A stretch of 64,000 nt of DNA, taken from contig CAWBHA010000004.1 in the NCBI GenBank assembly GCA_963788585.1, positions 372,001 to 436,000 of the forward strand, given 5' to 3'. This DNA comes from Bog-473 sp963788585 (GTDB lineage: Bacteria > Actinomycetota > Acidimicrobiia > Acidimicrobiales > RAAP-2). The position numbers were made by a program, and so were the translations under genes. Of this stretch, positions 54,462-63,581 are shown in pieces (position 1 is the stretch's first letter; every line of letters begins with the position of its first letter). The notes beneath the pieces are model-generated. The model saw only the letters and a list, made by a program, of their open reading frames with translations. It was not told where the DNA came from and made no database searches.

Positions 54462-54492
54462 CCGCGAGTCCGGGCGTGTGCCGGACTCGCGG
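54462..54492 (-). promoter_or_regulatory. 5' UTR hairpin of pilin copy 2
   Basis: Perfect 12-base stem (CCGCGAGTCCGG at 54462-54473, complement at 54481-54492) with a 7-base loop, directly followed in the sense direction by the GAGAGAGGGG ribosome site. The apical part, CCGG-CACACGC-CCGG in the sense strand, recurs upstream of copy 1. It may stop, pause or stabilise transcripts between the two pilin genes. Confidence 0.65.
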
Positions 54493-54522
54493 ACCGTCCT
54501 TTGTCTTTTGTCGTTGTCTCTC

Positions 54523-54750
54523 TCAGCAGCTCGTGCTGTTGAGACCGGCAACACAGTTGTTCGCGCTGCTGAACAACCCGGAGATGCCCTTACCGAGCGC
54601 GAAGATGGCAACCACTGCGACGACGGCGATCAGGCCGACGAGCAGTGCGTACTCCACCATGGAAGCGCCGCGCTCGGTTCGGGCACGCTCGAGCAAGTTC
54701 CCGTGTACTCCACGGACCGCGAAGAACGCGTTCAGAAACAGCTCAGTCAT
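54523..54750 (-). CDS. flp: Flp/Fap-type pilin, copy 1
   Basis: A 75-residue Flp pilin differing from copy 2 at only a handful of positions (AFFAVRGVHG, GKGIS, LNSTSC). Same signal core GASMVEYALLVGLIAVV and two C-terminal cysteines. ATG 54750 (MTELF) sits 8 bases after GAGAGAGGGG; ATG 54756 is two codons earlier but too close to the ribosome site. Probably the major Tad pilus subunit, first in the pilin pair. Tandem duplication of the gene and of its 5' hairpin region is evident. Confidence 0.92.
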   Translation of the reverse strand: MTELFLNAFFAVRGVHGNLLERARTERGASMVEYALLVGLIAVVAVVAIFALGKGISGLFSSANNCVAGLNSTSC

Positions 54751-54768
54751 GCTCATTCCCCTCTCTCC

Positions 54769-54807
54769 ACTCCGAGAGACCGGACGTTTGCCGGATCTCC
54801 TCGGAGT
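54769..54807 (-). promoter_or_regulatory. 5' UTR hairpin of pilin copy 1
   Basis: ACTCCGAG (54769-54776) pairs with CTCGGAGT (54800-54807), and inner CCGG halves close over a CAAACGT-type loop in the sense strand. The apical CCGG-loop-CCGG and its distance to the ribosome site match the copy 2 hairpin, while the lower stem has different but still paired bases. Confidence 0.6.
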
Positions 54808-54810
54808 CCC

Positions 54811-54825
54811 ACCGACATTGTCGGT
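54811..54825. promoter_or_regulatory. ACCGACA palindrome upstream of pilin genes
   Basis: ACCGACA and TGTCGGT flank a single T, a perfect 15-base odd palindrome, 60 bases upstream of pilin copy 1 and 61 bases beyond the LuxR gene stop. Candidate operator for the pilin promoter. Confidence 0.45.
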
Positions 54826-54885
54826 AACGCCCTACTCCGACTCCATAGGCTAAATGGACCAATTGAATAGGGGGGCTTGCAGCGC

Positions 54886-55350
54886 TTATTCGATTGTGAC
54901 CAACCCCATGACAACGGCGCGCACCAACGCGTGCGTCCGGTTCGTCACGTCGAGCTTTTGGAAGATGGCGGCCAAGTGGTTCTTGGTCGTCTTCGGGCTG
55001 ATGTACAGACGTTGCGAGATCTCACCGTTGGTCGCGCCCTCTGCGAGGAGCTGCAACACCTCGAGCTCCCGGTGCGTCAACGACCACGGGCCCCATTGCC
55101 GGTCCTCGTCTCGCCGCTCCCGCGTGACTTCGGGGTCGCGGTAGTCGTCGTCGGTATCGACAGCCTCGTCGTCGCGCGTCAGTGTGGCGCGTGCGCCGCG
55201 CAAGCTCGCGCCACGGTGCACCGTCGTGCACACGGAAGGACCGGAGACCGAGACCTGTGTGTAGAACGTCCACTCGCCCGGATCTTCGAGCTCGGTCTGC
55301 GGTGCCGGCTGCGCGCTCGGCCACAGGATCGCCGAGACGGTGTTCGACAT
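54886..55350 (-). CDS. LuxR-type HTH regulator of the Tad locus
   Basis: A 154-residue regulator. A C-terminal GerE/LuxR HTH at residues about 88-150 (SLTHRELEVLQLLAEGATNGEISQRLYISPKTTKNHLAAIFQKLDVTNRTHALVRAVVMGLV) is clear. The first 85 residues match no receiver, PAS or autoinducer domain I recognise; they are acidic and Ser/Thr-rich (SVSGPSVCTTVHRGASLRGARATLTRDDEAVDTDDD). There is no phosphorylation Asp domain, so it acts alone or with an unseen partner. It sits between tadC and the pilins, same strand, so it probably controls pilin expression. Confidence 0.85.
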   Translation of the reverse strand: MSNTVSAILWPSAQPAPQTELEDPGEWTFYTQVSVSGPSVCTTVHRGASLRGARATLTRDDEAVDTDDDYRDPEVTRERRDEDRQWGPWSLTHRELEVLQLLAEGATNGEISQRLYISPKTTKNHLAAIFQKLDVTNRTHALVRAVVMGLVTIE

Positions 55351-55545
55351 TCGTCCCCCTCAATCCGCTCCCGGTGTTGCAACCGTTGCGGCTCCACCCC
55401 GCCGAAACCGGCGGAAACTCCCAGGTAGATAGTACTCTTCAGGGGTCAAACGGTGGTCGCCGCACGATTGCAGCAAGGGTGCGACACGGCGGAAACGAAC
55501 AATTCTCGCACTCGCACACAGACCGGCCGGCTGGGCCGGCGCTGT

Positions 55546-56493
55546 TCATGCTCCGTGGAAGGCGTGCTTGATCGGGCCGACGATCGGTCCGAGCACGATG
55601 ATCATGATGGCCGGCAAGAAGCAGAGCGCGAGCGGGAAGAGGATCTTCACCGGCACCTTCGCCGCCTTCTCGCGGGCCCGTTGGCGCCGCTTGTCACGCA
55701 TCTCGTCCGCCTGCGCCTGGAGCACCCGGCCGATGGGTAGTCCGAGGGCGTCGGCTTGTGACAGGACCACGGAGAACGTGACGAGGTCGTCGATGTCGGT
55801 GCGCAGCTTCATGTTCTCAAGGGCGTCGTGACGGGAGAGTCCGAGCTCCATCTCCCGCAGGGTGAGGCGCAGCTCATGACAGACCGGCGACTCGAAGCGC
55901 GCGCACGACACCTGCATGGCCTGCTCCAATCCGAGACCCGCGGCCACGGAGATCGTCATGAGATCGAGAAGGTCGGGCAAGTCGTTGGTCACCTGCATCC
56001 GACGCGTCTTGATGCGGTGCCGCAGCCAGTAGCTGGGAACCAGCCCACCGATGATCGGGAGCATGAACAGGAGGGCCAAGCCGAACTTGACGCCGATCGC
56101 GCCGGTCACCAGGGCGACGAGCGCGGTCCCGAACCCCAGCAGGACGGCCCCGACCTGAATAGCGACGAACTCCTCCGCCCGCAGGGAGCCGGTGAGCCCG
56201 GCCTTGAGCAGGTCGGCATGTACACGGTCGATGTCGCCCGACGGGTACAGGCGCGACAGGCTGCGACGGAGCCCACTCACCACGGGCCGGAAGATCCGGT
56301 GGGTCAGCGGGGTCTGGACCCGGTCGGGCGCCTGGGGGGACTCCGCGTACAGTTCCGCCTCCGAGCCCAGCCCGCGGATGAAGTCCAGCCGGCTCTGGGT
56401 CCGATGGGAGCGCCATGCCGCCACGGCCACGCCCATGAGGCCGAAGACCATCAGGGTGATGCCAACCGCCGGGACGATGTAGGCCGCGTTCAT
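55546..56493 (-). CDS. tadC: Tad pilus inner-membrane platform protein TadC
   Basis: A 315-residue T2SSF-domain membrane protein. N-terminal helix IVPAVGITLMVFGLMGVAVAAW, a paired hydrophobic region VGAVLLGFGTALVALVTGAIGVKFGLALLFMLPIIGGLVP, then the GspF core NDLPDLLDLMTISVAAGLGLEQAMQVSCARF, VVLSQADALGLPIGRVLQAQADEMRDKRRQRAREKAAKVPVKILFPLALCFLPA. It forms the assembly platform with TadB. It is 20 bases downstream of tadB in the same transcript. Confidence 0.92.
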   Translation of the reverse strand: MNAAYIVPAVGITLMVFGLMGVAVAAWRSHRTQSRLDFIRGLGSEAELYAESPQAPDRVQTPLTHRIFRPVVSGLRRSLSRLYPSGDIDRVHADLLKAGLTGSLRAEEFVAIQVGAVLLGFGTALVALVTGAIGVKFGLALLFMLPIIGGLVPSYWLRHRIKTRRMQVTNDLPDLLDLMTISVAAGLGLEQAMQVSCARFESPVCHELRLTLREMELGLSRHDALENMKLRTDIDDLVTFSVVLSQADALGLPIGRVLQAQADEMRDKRRQRAREKAAKVPVKILFPLALCFLPAIMIIVLGPIVGPIKHAFHGA

Positions 56494-56513
56494 CAGTCAG
56501 TCCCCTCTCGACG

Positions 56514-57518
56514 TCAGACCTTGATGTTGACCATCTTGCGCACGATCATGAACCCCAGTGCCATGAGCCCTGCCGTCCCGATGAGCACGATCAGCCCGAC
56601 CCCGTGGAACATCGGCTTGAGGTACCCCGGGTCCTTGCCCTCCAGGGCAACCACCAGGAAGAGCGGAATGGCGAAGAGGACGTAGCCGGACATGCGCCCT
56701 TCGGCCGAGAGCGTCTGCACCTCCCGACGCACCTCCTGTCGGGTGCGCATGAAGTTCGCCAGCGTGTGCAGGATCGGGGCGAGGCGGCCGCCGGTCGACT
56801 GCTGGATCCGCACCGCCTCGACGGCCCACTTGAGGTCGTCGACGCCCGAACGCTCCGCCATGTTCTCCAGCGCCACCACCAGGTCCGACCCCACGGCCAC
56901 TTCGGCCATCACCCGGTCGAGTTCGTCCGACAGCGGCGGGCGGGCGTCACGGCGGTACATGTCGATCGCCCGCTGAAAGGTCTGGCCGCCCTCGACCGAG
57001 GCCGCCATGAGGGCCAGCGCGTCGGGCAGCTGCTCCTGCATCTGCTTGATCCGCTTGTTGGCGCGGCGTGACGGCAGGTACCAGGCCACCGCGGCGACGA
57101 GCACGATGGCGATGATCGCACCAAGGGGCGAGCGCGCCACCAGCCCGCCGACGACCGCGAGCATGAGCGCGACGCCGGCAGTGATCACGAGGTACTCCCC
57201 GGCCCGGAAGGGGATGGCCGCTCGCTCGAGGCGTTGCTCGAGCGCACCCTTCGTGTCGACGCGGCCGAAGATGCCCGCGATGCGGACCGTGACGGCAGAG
57301 AGCTCGCCGCGCTCGGGTGACTCCGTCACGACTTCCACCGGCACGCTGGACGTGCCCATGGTGTCCTCGAGGATGTCGGCCAGGGAGCGCTGACGGTTCC
57401 GGACGCGCATGATCATGGCGACCACCGCCAACGCGAGCCCGGCGCCGACGAGCACCGCGGCGACAAAGGCCTCCGTCTTCGGGGCGAGTTGGAGTGCCGC
57501 GACCATCGTCCCGCTCAC
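56514..57518 (-). CDS. tadB: Tad pilus inner-membrane platform protein TadB
   Basis: A 334-residue T2SSF-domain protein. Start region VSGTMVAALQLAPKTEAFVAAVLVGAGLALAVVAMIMRVRNR holds helix 1. The GspF domain is EQLPDALALMAASVEGGQTFQRAIDMYRRDARPPLSDELDRVMAEVAVGSDLVVALENMAERSGVDDLKWAVEAVRIQQSTGGRLAPIL, and helices close the C-terminus. GTG 57518 overlaps the tadA stop (GTGA). A longer open frame exists only because the tadA frameshift fuses the two. Confidence 0.92.
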   Translation of the reverse strand: MSGTMVAALQLAPKTEAFVAAVLVGAGLALAVVAMIMRVRNRQRSLADILEDTMGTSSVPVEVVTESPERGELSAVTVRIAGIFGRVDTKGALEQRLERAAIPFRAGEYLVITAGVALMLAVVGGLVARSPLGAIIAIVLVAAVAWYLPSRRANKRIKQMQEQLPDALALMAASVEGGQTFQRAIDMYRRDARPPLSDELDRVMAEVAVGSDLVVALENMAERSGVDDLKWAVEAVRIQQSTGGRLAPILHTLANFMRTRQEVRREVQTLSAEGRMSGYVLFAIPLFLVVALEGKDPGYLKPMFHGVGLIVLIGTAGLMALGFMIVRKMVNIKV

Positions 57519-59057
57519 TTCCCCGCGTCGCGTCGGCGCGCCAGCGTCTCGTAGATCTCCTCCGAAGGTGGCTCGACGACCGCCCGGCCGGGCCGGGTCG
57601 GGCGATGGTGGCGGCCGCTCGGCCGGGGGGAGCCCAGGGCATCGCCGTCGTTGCGGAAGAGATGCGGTGGGACCTCCACCCCGTTGAGCGCGAGCTCGTC
57701 GAGGATCTTGGGCCGCAGGCCGGTCGGGACGAGGCGACCCATGCCCTCGTGCATGTCGACCCGGTGGAAGATGTCCTGCAACAGGACCGTCTCGCCCTCC
57801 ATCCCCTGGATCTCGGTGATGGAGTGCACGCACGCGAGGCCCGGCCGGGGTCCGCTGCAGCTGCACCATGATGCCGACGGCCATGACGATCTGCTCGCGG
57901 ATGGCGCGCTGTGGCAGCTCGACGCCGCCCATCATCACCATCGTCTCGAGACGGCCGAGGAGCTCGCGGGGCGTGTTGGCGTGCACCGTGGTCATGGAGC
58001 CGGCGTGACCGGTGTTCATGGCCTGGAGCATGTCGAGGGTCTCGGCCCCGCGGCACTCACCGACGATGATCCGGTCGGGCCGCATACGCAGCGAGTTGCG
58101 CACGAGGTCGCGGATGCGCACTTCGCCGGTCCCTTCCGCGTTCGCCGGGCGGGTCTCCAGCGTCACGACGTGGGCGCCCTGGATCTGCAGTTCGGCCGAC
58201 TCCTCGATCGTGATCAGGCGCTCGCCGTCCGGAATGAAGTTCGACAGCACGTTCAGCATCGTGGTCTTTCCGGTGCCGGTTCCGCCGACGACGACCATGC
58301 TGATCTTTCCGCGCACCAGGGCCTCCAGGAAGACGGCGGAATCCATGGTGATCGAGCCCAGGTTGATGAGATCCTGCATGACCAGGGCCCGCTCCGGGAA
58401 CTTCCGGATGGTCAGCACGGGGCCGTGCAGCGCCAGGGGTGGCACGATGGCGTTGATGCGGGAGCCGTCGGCGAGGCGGGCATCCACCATGGGCGAGGAC
58501 TCGTCGACCCGTCGGCCCACGGCGTGGACCATGCGGTCGATGATGCGCCGGTACTGGTGCGGCGAGTTGAAGACGATGTCGGTCCGCTCGATCCTGCCCT
58601 TGCGCTCGATCCAGATCTCGTCGAACTTGTTGCACATCACCTCGGTGATGCTCCCGTCGGAGAGCAGCGCCTCGAGCGGCCCATAGCCCAGGGAGTCCTC
58701 CAGCATCTCCTCGACGAAGCGCTGGCGCTCGATGGGCGAGATCCCGATGTCCTCGCGCTCGAGGATCTCGTTCACGGACGAGCGGACCTTGGCCCGCAGC
58801 TCGTCCGGCGACAGGTCCGCGGCCCTCGGCGCGATCTCGGCCAGCACCTTGGTCTGGACCTTCGCCTTGGACCGGGCCCACTGCTCGTCCAGGTTCGCCC
58901 GGTCGGCGGCTCGGCGCATCGGGTGCTTCGGTGGCTGACCGCCGGGGGGAGCGGCCGGCCCGCCGGGATCGGTGGACCGACGGTTCCAGGTCTGCTTCTC
59001 CTCTGCGGGGGGCGTGGCGTCGTCGTCGGCGGCGGCCAGCTTCTCGGACAGGTTCAT
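57515..59057 (-). CDS. tadA: Tad pilus assembly ATPase TadA (CpaF), frameshifted
   Basis: A GspE/VirB11-family secretion ATPase (about 513 residues repaired). N-terminal linker, then GYGPLEALLSDGSITEVMCNKFDEIWIERKGRIERTD, Walker A VVVGGTGTGKTTMLNVLSNFIP near residue 265, ITIEESAELQIQGAHVVTLETRP, RDLVRNSLRMRPDRIIVGECRGAETLDMLQAMNTGHAGSMTTVHANTPRELLGRLE (Walker B and His box). After VQLQRTPAG the frame shifts at 57840-57842 (an extra base in CCC) to VHSITEIQGMEGETVLLQDIFHRVDMHEGMGRLVPTGLRPKILDEL, ending at 57515. It powers pilus assembly. The break looks like a single-base insertion error. Confidence 0.9.
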
Positions 59058-59062
59058 GGCGA

Positions 59063-60355
59063 TCAGGCCCTCTCGAGCTCAGGCACCTTGGCGGTGCGAC
59101 CCTTCCTCCTCAGCCGCCAACGTCCCCGTTCTCCGCCGATCTCGGCCGTGTTGGCGCTCGTCGTCCCGAGGACGGGCGTCACGTCTCCCGAGAGGAACTG
59201 GTGCATGCTCCCCGAGAGCTTCTGGCCGATGTCGGAGTTGGCCGCCGACACCAGGGCCGGCCTGCCCTTGTTGATCGACTTCATGACCTCCCGGGAATAC
59301 GGCAGCACCGAGATGATCTTGTTGTCGAGCACCTCCTGGACGTCGCCGATGTCGATGCCGATGTCCTCTTCGACCTTGTTGAGCACCACCCCGATCGTCT
59401 CGCTGCTGATCTTCAGCTTCTCGAGGGTCGTGAGGAACACCCGCATGTTCCGGATGCTGGGAAGGTCCAGGGTGACCATGCAGAGCACGCGAGTGGAATG
59501 GTCGAATGCCGCCAGGACGATCTCGGAGAGCTGTGCCGGAGTGTCGACCACGATGTAGTCGAAGTGGCGGCGCAGGGCGGCCATCACCTTGTAGACGTCC
59601 TTGGGCGCGATCATGTCGGCGTCGGCGGGGCTGAACGGCGCCGCCAGGACCGAGAACCCGAGCTCGTGCTCCTCGAGGTACTCCTCCACGTGCTCGTCGA
59701 GGTCGTCGTCGTCGACCGGCTCACGCGAGAGCAGATCGGAGATGGTGAACCGCGGCCGGAGGTGCAGGGCCGTGGAGACCTCGCCGAATTGCAGGTCGAG
59801 GTCGACCAGACAGACCCGCTGGTTGGTCTGGGCCGCCAGGTAGCAGGCCAGGTTGGTGGCGTAGAACGTCTTGCCGCATCCACCGCTGGACGATGCGACG
59901 GTGAAGACGTCGGCGAAGTGCGGCCGCTCCACGACGACGCCGTCGGCGACGACCGGGAGCGTCGGCTCGGCGCCCGACCGCGACACGTCCGCGATGTCGA
60001 AGGCGCGCTTGAGGGCCATCGAGAGCTGGCGCTTGCTGGTCGGGTACTCGACCAGGTCCACGGCGCCCGTCCGCACGATGTCGGCCAGGCTGGCCTTGGG
60101 CTTGGGCCCCAACGCGAGGACGACGGCGGGAACGGCTGCGCTCGCCCGCAGCGAGGCCAGCCGGGCCATGCCTGCGTGGCTGTCGAAGACGGGGCCGGCG
60201 ACCAGCACGTCGAACGGACCCTCCTCTCGGACCTCGTCCGCGACGTCGGTGACGTTGCTGCTGGTGGCGACCTGGTAGCCCTGCCCGAGCGAGGCCTGGA
60301 TGGCCCGGCTCAGTGCCGGCGAACGACTGATGACGAGAATACGGCGATTGATCAT
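59063..60355 (-). CDS. tadZ: Tad pilus localisation ATPase TadZ (CpaE)
   Basis: A 430-residue protein. The N-terminal atypical receiver-like domain is MINRRILVISRSPALSRAIQASLG ... DVLVAGPVFDSH. The ParA/MinD-type ATPase domain has the deviant P-loop VASSSGGCGKTFYATNLACYLA (residues about 150-170), LVDLDLQFGEVSTALHLRPR, DYIVVDTPAQLSEIVLAAF and VLCMVTLDLPSIRNM. It positions the Tad machine at the pole. ATG 60355 overlaps the CpaB stop (ATGA). The frame upstream of that was rejected. Confidence 0.9.
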   Translation of the reverse strand: MINRRILVISRSPALSRAIQASLGQGYQVATSSNVTDVADEVREEGPFDVLVAGPVFDSHAGMARLASLRASAAVPAVVLALGPKPKASLADIVRTGAVDLVEYPTSKRQLSMALKRAFDIADVSRSGAEPTLPVVADGVVVERPHFADVFTVASSSGGCGKTFYATNLACYLAAQTNQRVCLVDLDLQFGEVSTALHLRPRFTISDLLSREPVDDDDLDEHVEEYLEEHELGFSVLAAPFSPADADMIAPKDVYKVMAALRRHFDYIVVDTPAQLSEIVLAAFDHSTRVLCMVTLDLPSIRNMRVFLTTLEKLKISSETIGVVLNKVEEDIGIDIGDVQEVLDNKIISVLPYSREVMKSINKGRPALVSAANSDIGQKLSGSMHQFLSGDVTPVLGTTSANTAEIGGERGRWRLRRKGRTAKVPELERA

Positions 60356-61116
60356 GGGAGACCTGCGGTCTGGTCGGTGCCGATGCATTCCTGCAGCGGC
60401 GGCGGATTCGTGTCCTTCTGGGTCTGGACGACCGACACCGTCTCGTTCTGCGCGAGGAACTGCAGGTCCCGGGCCTGCCCGGAGTTGACGGCGAGGAGCA
60501 GGGTCTCCGACGGCGGGATGGTGCGGCCCGCCGACGTGGGATGGCTCGCATAGGACGGGACGGTGCTCTCGACGTCGAGTACCTCGATGTTCGCCATGGC
60601 GAGCTCGGTGCACGGGAGCGGCAGGGTCGACGTGATCGAGCTCCCGGCCGACACCTTGGTGATGTTGGCGTAGACGTCGACGCGGCTTCCAGGCTGGAGG
60701 TAGCCGGCCAGACCGTTCGTGCCGGTCACGGTGATGGTCGTCCCGTCAAGGCCGGCCGGAAGCGAGATCGAGGAGGTGCTGGCCGTGAGCTCGGTCGAGC
60801 TGATCGCCTGCCCCTTCTCGACCGGGCCCGTCAGGACCTCGTTGGTCAGGGCGGAGAGCGAGGACAAGTCGCTCGGCGTGTACGTCTTGGTCGGGATGAG
60901 CTCGATGGCGACGAGGCCTCCGGAGACCATGGATTGGCCCGTCGTCCCCGCCGGGAGGTTCGACTTCGCCACCACGGCCGCCGTGCTCACGGGAGCGACG
61001 GTGGTGCCCCCGCCGGCGTGCTTCGTTGCGCCCTGCACGCTCGCGTAGGCGATGGCGCTTCCCGCGAGGAAGAGCACGAGCCCGATGACAACCAAAATGA
61101 GCGTCTGTTTCTTCAC
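60352..61116 (-). CDS. cpaB: RcpC/CpaB-type pilus protein with SAF domain
   Basis: A 254-residue exported or anchored protein. N-terminal signal/anchor KKQTLILVVIGLVLFLAGSAIAYASVQ, then an SAF/RcpC-like region (STAAVVAKSNLPAGTTGQSMVSGGLVAIELIPTKTY ... VLTGPVEKGQAISSTEL) and YLQPGSRVDVYANITKV. Two Cys (LPCTEL, QECIG) lie in the periphery. In Tad systems it modifies or stabilises the pilus or secretin; in a monoderm its exact role is unclear. ATG 61116 is the first gene of the minus-strand Tad operon. Confidence 0.88.
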   Translation of the reverse strand: MKKQTLILVVIGLVLFLAGSAIAYASVQGATKHAGGGTTVAPVSTAAVVAKSNLPAGTTGQSMVSGGLVAIELIPTKTYTPSDLSSLSALTNEVLTGPVEKGQAISSTELTASTSSISLPAGLDGTTITVTGTNGLAGYLQPGSRVDVYANITKVSAGSSITSTLPLPCTELAMANIEVLDVESTVPSYASHPTSAGRTIPPSETLLLAVNSGQARDLQFLAQNETVSVVQTQKDTNPPPLQECIGTDQTAGLP

Positions 61117-61222
61117 AGAGCCTTCCCCCCTCTCAACCGGTCAACCGGTGCGGACGCGTCGACGGATCCACCCGTCCTCCCGCCGTCGGTTCCGTTGGAG
61201 GGTACGACGGCGGAGGACCGGC

Positions 61223-61299
61223 GTACATAGGTCCTTTTGACCATTCGCGCACGCGGCGTCCCTGGTGAGACGCCCAAATGGTCCATATGTCCTATGTAC
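61223..61299. promoter_or_regulatory. Long imperfect inverted repeat between the divergent Tad operons
   Basis: Arms 61223-61245 (GTACATAGG ... GACCATT) and 61276-61299 (AATGGTCC ... CCTATGTAC) face each other. Nine outer and about seven inner bases match, with a variable middle. CATATG inside the right arm adds a smaller palindrome. It sits between cpaB (minus, start 61116) and tadE (plus, start 61415) and could be the shared operator of a Tad regulator. Confidence 0.6.
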
Positions 61300-61414
61300 C
61301 GCGGTGGACGGTCGGCCCAGAATCGACCGGGACGCATCGCAGCGTCGCGCTGGCAGGACAACTGTCCTTCAGCAGTTGCCGCGCGTGCCCGAGTTGCAGA
61401 AGAGGGGGTCCACG

Positions 61415-61930
61415 TTGGGACCGCGTACGTGGAGTGTTCCAAGGATCTTGCGCACGAACCGTCGGCGCGACGAGCGCGGCGCCGAGATGGTCGAATTCGC
61501 GTTCGTGGTCGTCCTCCTGATCGCCCTGCTCTACGGCATCGTCTCCTATGGCCTGATCCTCTCCGCCCAGTCGACAGTCACGCAGGCGGCGGCCGACGGC
61601 GCGCGTGCCGGCATCGTTGCGTCCAACACCGCCGCGTGTACCGCGACGTCGCCTCCGGCGGGGTCAACGTGCGCCACCGCAGAGACGGAGGCCGCGACGG
61701 ACGTCGGCTGGATGGACAAGGGCACCTGCGGGACATCGGGCACGACCATCACGTGCGTGGCGTCGGAGGCACCCTGCACCTCGAACGCCGCCAACGAATG
61801 CCTCACCGTGACGGTGACCTACAACTACAACTCGAACCCACTGTTCCCCGAGCTCCCCGGGATGAGCATCATCACGCCATCCCAGCTGTCCTCCACCAAC
61901 GTGCTCCAAGTCTCCACTCCGAGCTCGTAG
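61415..61930 (+). CDS. tadE: TadE-family pilus protein
   Basis: A 171-residue TadE-like pseudopilin. Basic N-terminus RILRTNRRRDERG, processing/helix motif GAEMVEFAFVVVLLIALLYGIVSYGLILSAQSTVTQAAADGARAG (Glu+5 type), then a Thr/Ser/Cys-rich exported domain with six cysteines. TTG 61415 is proposed because it lies 6 bases after AGAGGGGGTC; the open frame upstream has no other plausible start close by. It is followed after 3 bases by the TadG-like gene. Confidence 0.82.
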   Translation: MGPRTWSVPRILRTNRRRDERGAEMVEFAFVVVLLIALLYGIVSYGLILSAQSTVTQAAADGARAGIVASNTAACTATSPPAGSTCATAETEAATDVGWMDKGTCGTSGTTITCVASEAPCTSNAANECLTVTVTYNYNSNPLFPELPGMSIITPSQLSSTNVLQVSTPSS

Positions 61931-61933
61931 CCG

Positions 61934-63581
61934 ATGCGCCGGCCCAAGCACTCCCTCCTGAACCAGCTCGCCCGGCGGCGCGACGAGCGCGGCGCGACGT
62001 TCGTGTTCACCGCGCTCTGCATGGTGCTGCTCTTCTGGGGCGGCGCCATGGGCGTGAACATCGGGTTCAACGTGCTCGGGACACGTGACGCCCAGGCGGC
62101 GGCCGATACCTCCGCCCTGGACCTCACCCGCTACATCAACCTCGCCGACGGGAGCTACCACTCGGTCTCGGCCGCCAACGCCTACCTGACCGGCAAGCTC
62201 CAAGGCCTCGAGTCGGACAACGGCTGGGGGACCAACACCACGGTCACCTACACGGGTGGGTACTGGAACGCCACCGGTGCCCCGGGCTGGTCCGTGCCGA
62301 CCGCCGGGCCCGCACCGGGGTGCTACGACCAGTTCCCTGCGTACAACCCGCCCTGTACGGCGGTGATGATCACCACGACGGAGCAGGTGCCCCAGATCTT
62401 CTTCGGCGGGACCGCGAGCGTGAGCCGCACCGCGATCGCCGCGGTGACGCCGGAGGACGGGTTCTCGATCGGGACCTACCTGGCCTCCGCCTCGACCAAC
62501 CAACAGCCCAGCTTGCAGCAGACCGGCGTCCTGAACGACATCGTGAGCGTGCTCAGCCCGAACGCGAGCGTGACCGCAGTGGGCTACCAGGGCCTGGCCA
62601 ACACCTACGTCTCCGACGAGCCAATTGATCGCGGCCTCCGGCGGCGTCCTGACGACCAACAATGTGTTGACCGCCAGCCTGCAGCCGGAGACGTGGTACT
62701 CCCTGATCGATGCCGCGGTTGGCAACCAGGAGGGCGCGCTCAACTGCGGTGCCACGCCCACGCCGTCCGCCTGTTCGGCCTACAGCGCCCTGACGACCCT
62801 CGGGAGTTTCACCGGCTCGAGCGGGGAGACGCTCTGCAATCTCGTCACCATCAACTCGAGTTGTCCGTCGGGCAGCCTCTCCGACCCCGGGCTGCACGCC
62901 AACCTCGACGTGCTGCAGCTCCTGACCACCGATGCCGAATTGATCAACGGCACGACCGCACTGAACGTGACGTCGGCGCTCGGGATCACGGGCGTCACGT
63001 CGGCCACGCTGAGCCTCGACCTCATCTCACCGCCGCAGATCGCCTACGGGCCGGTCGGCGCGACGGCGACGACGGCTCAGGTGAGTGCCGACCTCCAGCT
63101 CAACGTGGGCGGCATCGGCCTCATCAATATCCCCCTCACTGCCGCAGAGGGCACGGCCACCCTGAAGACGGTGAACTGCTCCGAGCTGAACAACACATTC
63201 GGCTCGGCCGTCGTGAACGCCAGCACCCAAGCCTCGAGCGCAAGCGTCACGGTAGCCGGGTCGTCGTTGGCCACCCTCACGGTCAATGGCGTCAGCACGA
63301 CCGCACTGACATTTCCCGCAGCGTACGTCCCGCCCACGGCGACGACGGCGTTTCCTCCGTCTGGCACAACCCCGGCGAACCCGACGAACCCTTACCAGCT
63401 GGGGACGACGTCGCCCACGCTGACGTTCAGCGGGGGGGCACTGAGCGGGGCGGTGCAGACGTTCTTCAACACCTTGCAACCGATATTCGGTCCGGTGCTC
63501 CAGGCGGCCGGGGTCTCGGTGGGCGGCGCCACCGTGGCCGACCTCGCCTACAACTGCGGCGCCGTGTCGATCGTCAAATGA
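61934..63581 (+). CDS. TadG-like secreted pilus-associated protein, frameshifted
   Basis: A Tad-domain protein (about 548 residues repaired). N-terminus LARRRDERGATFVFTALCMVLLFWGGAMGVNIGFNVLGTRDAQAAADTSALDLTRYIN is the Flp-associated Tad motif and membrane helix. A long exported Thr/Ser/Asn-rich domain follows. At 62613-62614 an extra C shifts the frame; the true continuation is SQLIAASGGVLTTNNVLTASLQPETWYSLIDAAVGNQ and onwards to NCGAVSIVK at 63581. The stop overlaps the next ATG (ATGA). It resembles TadG-like adhesin or surface components. Confidence 0.82.
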
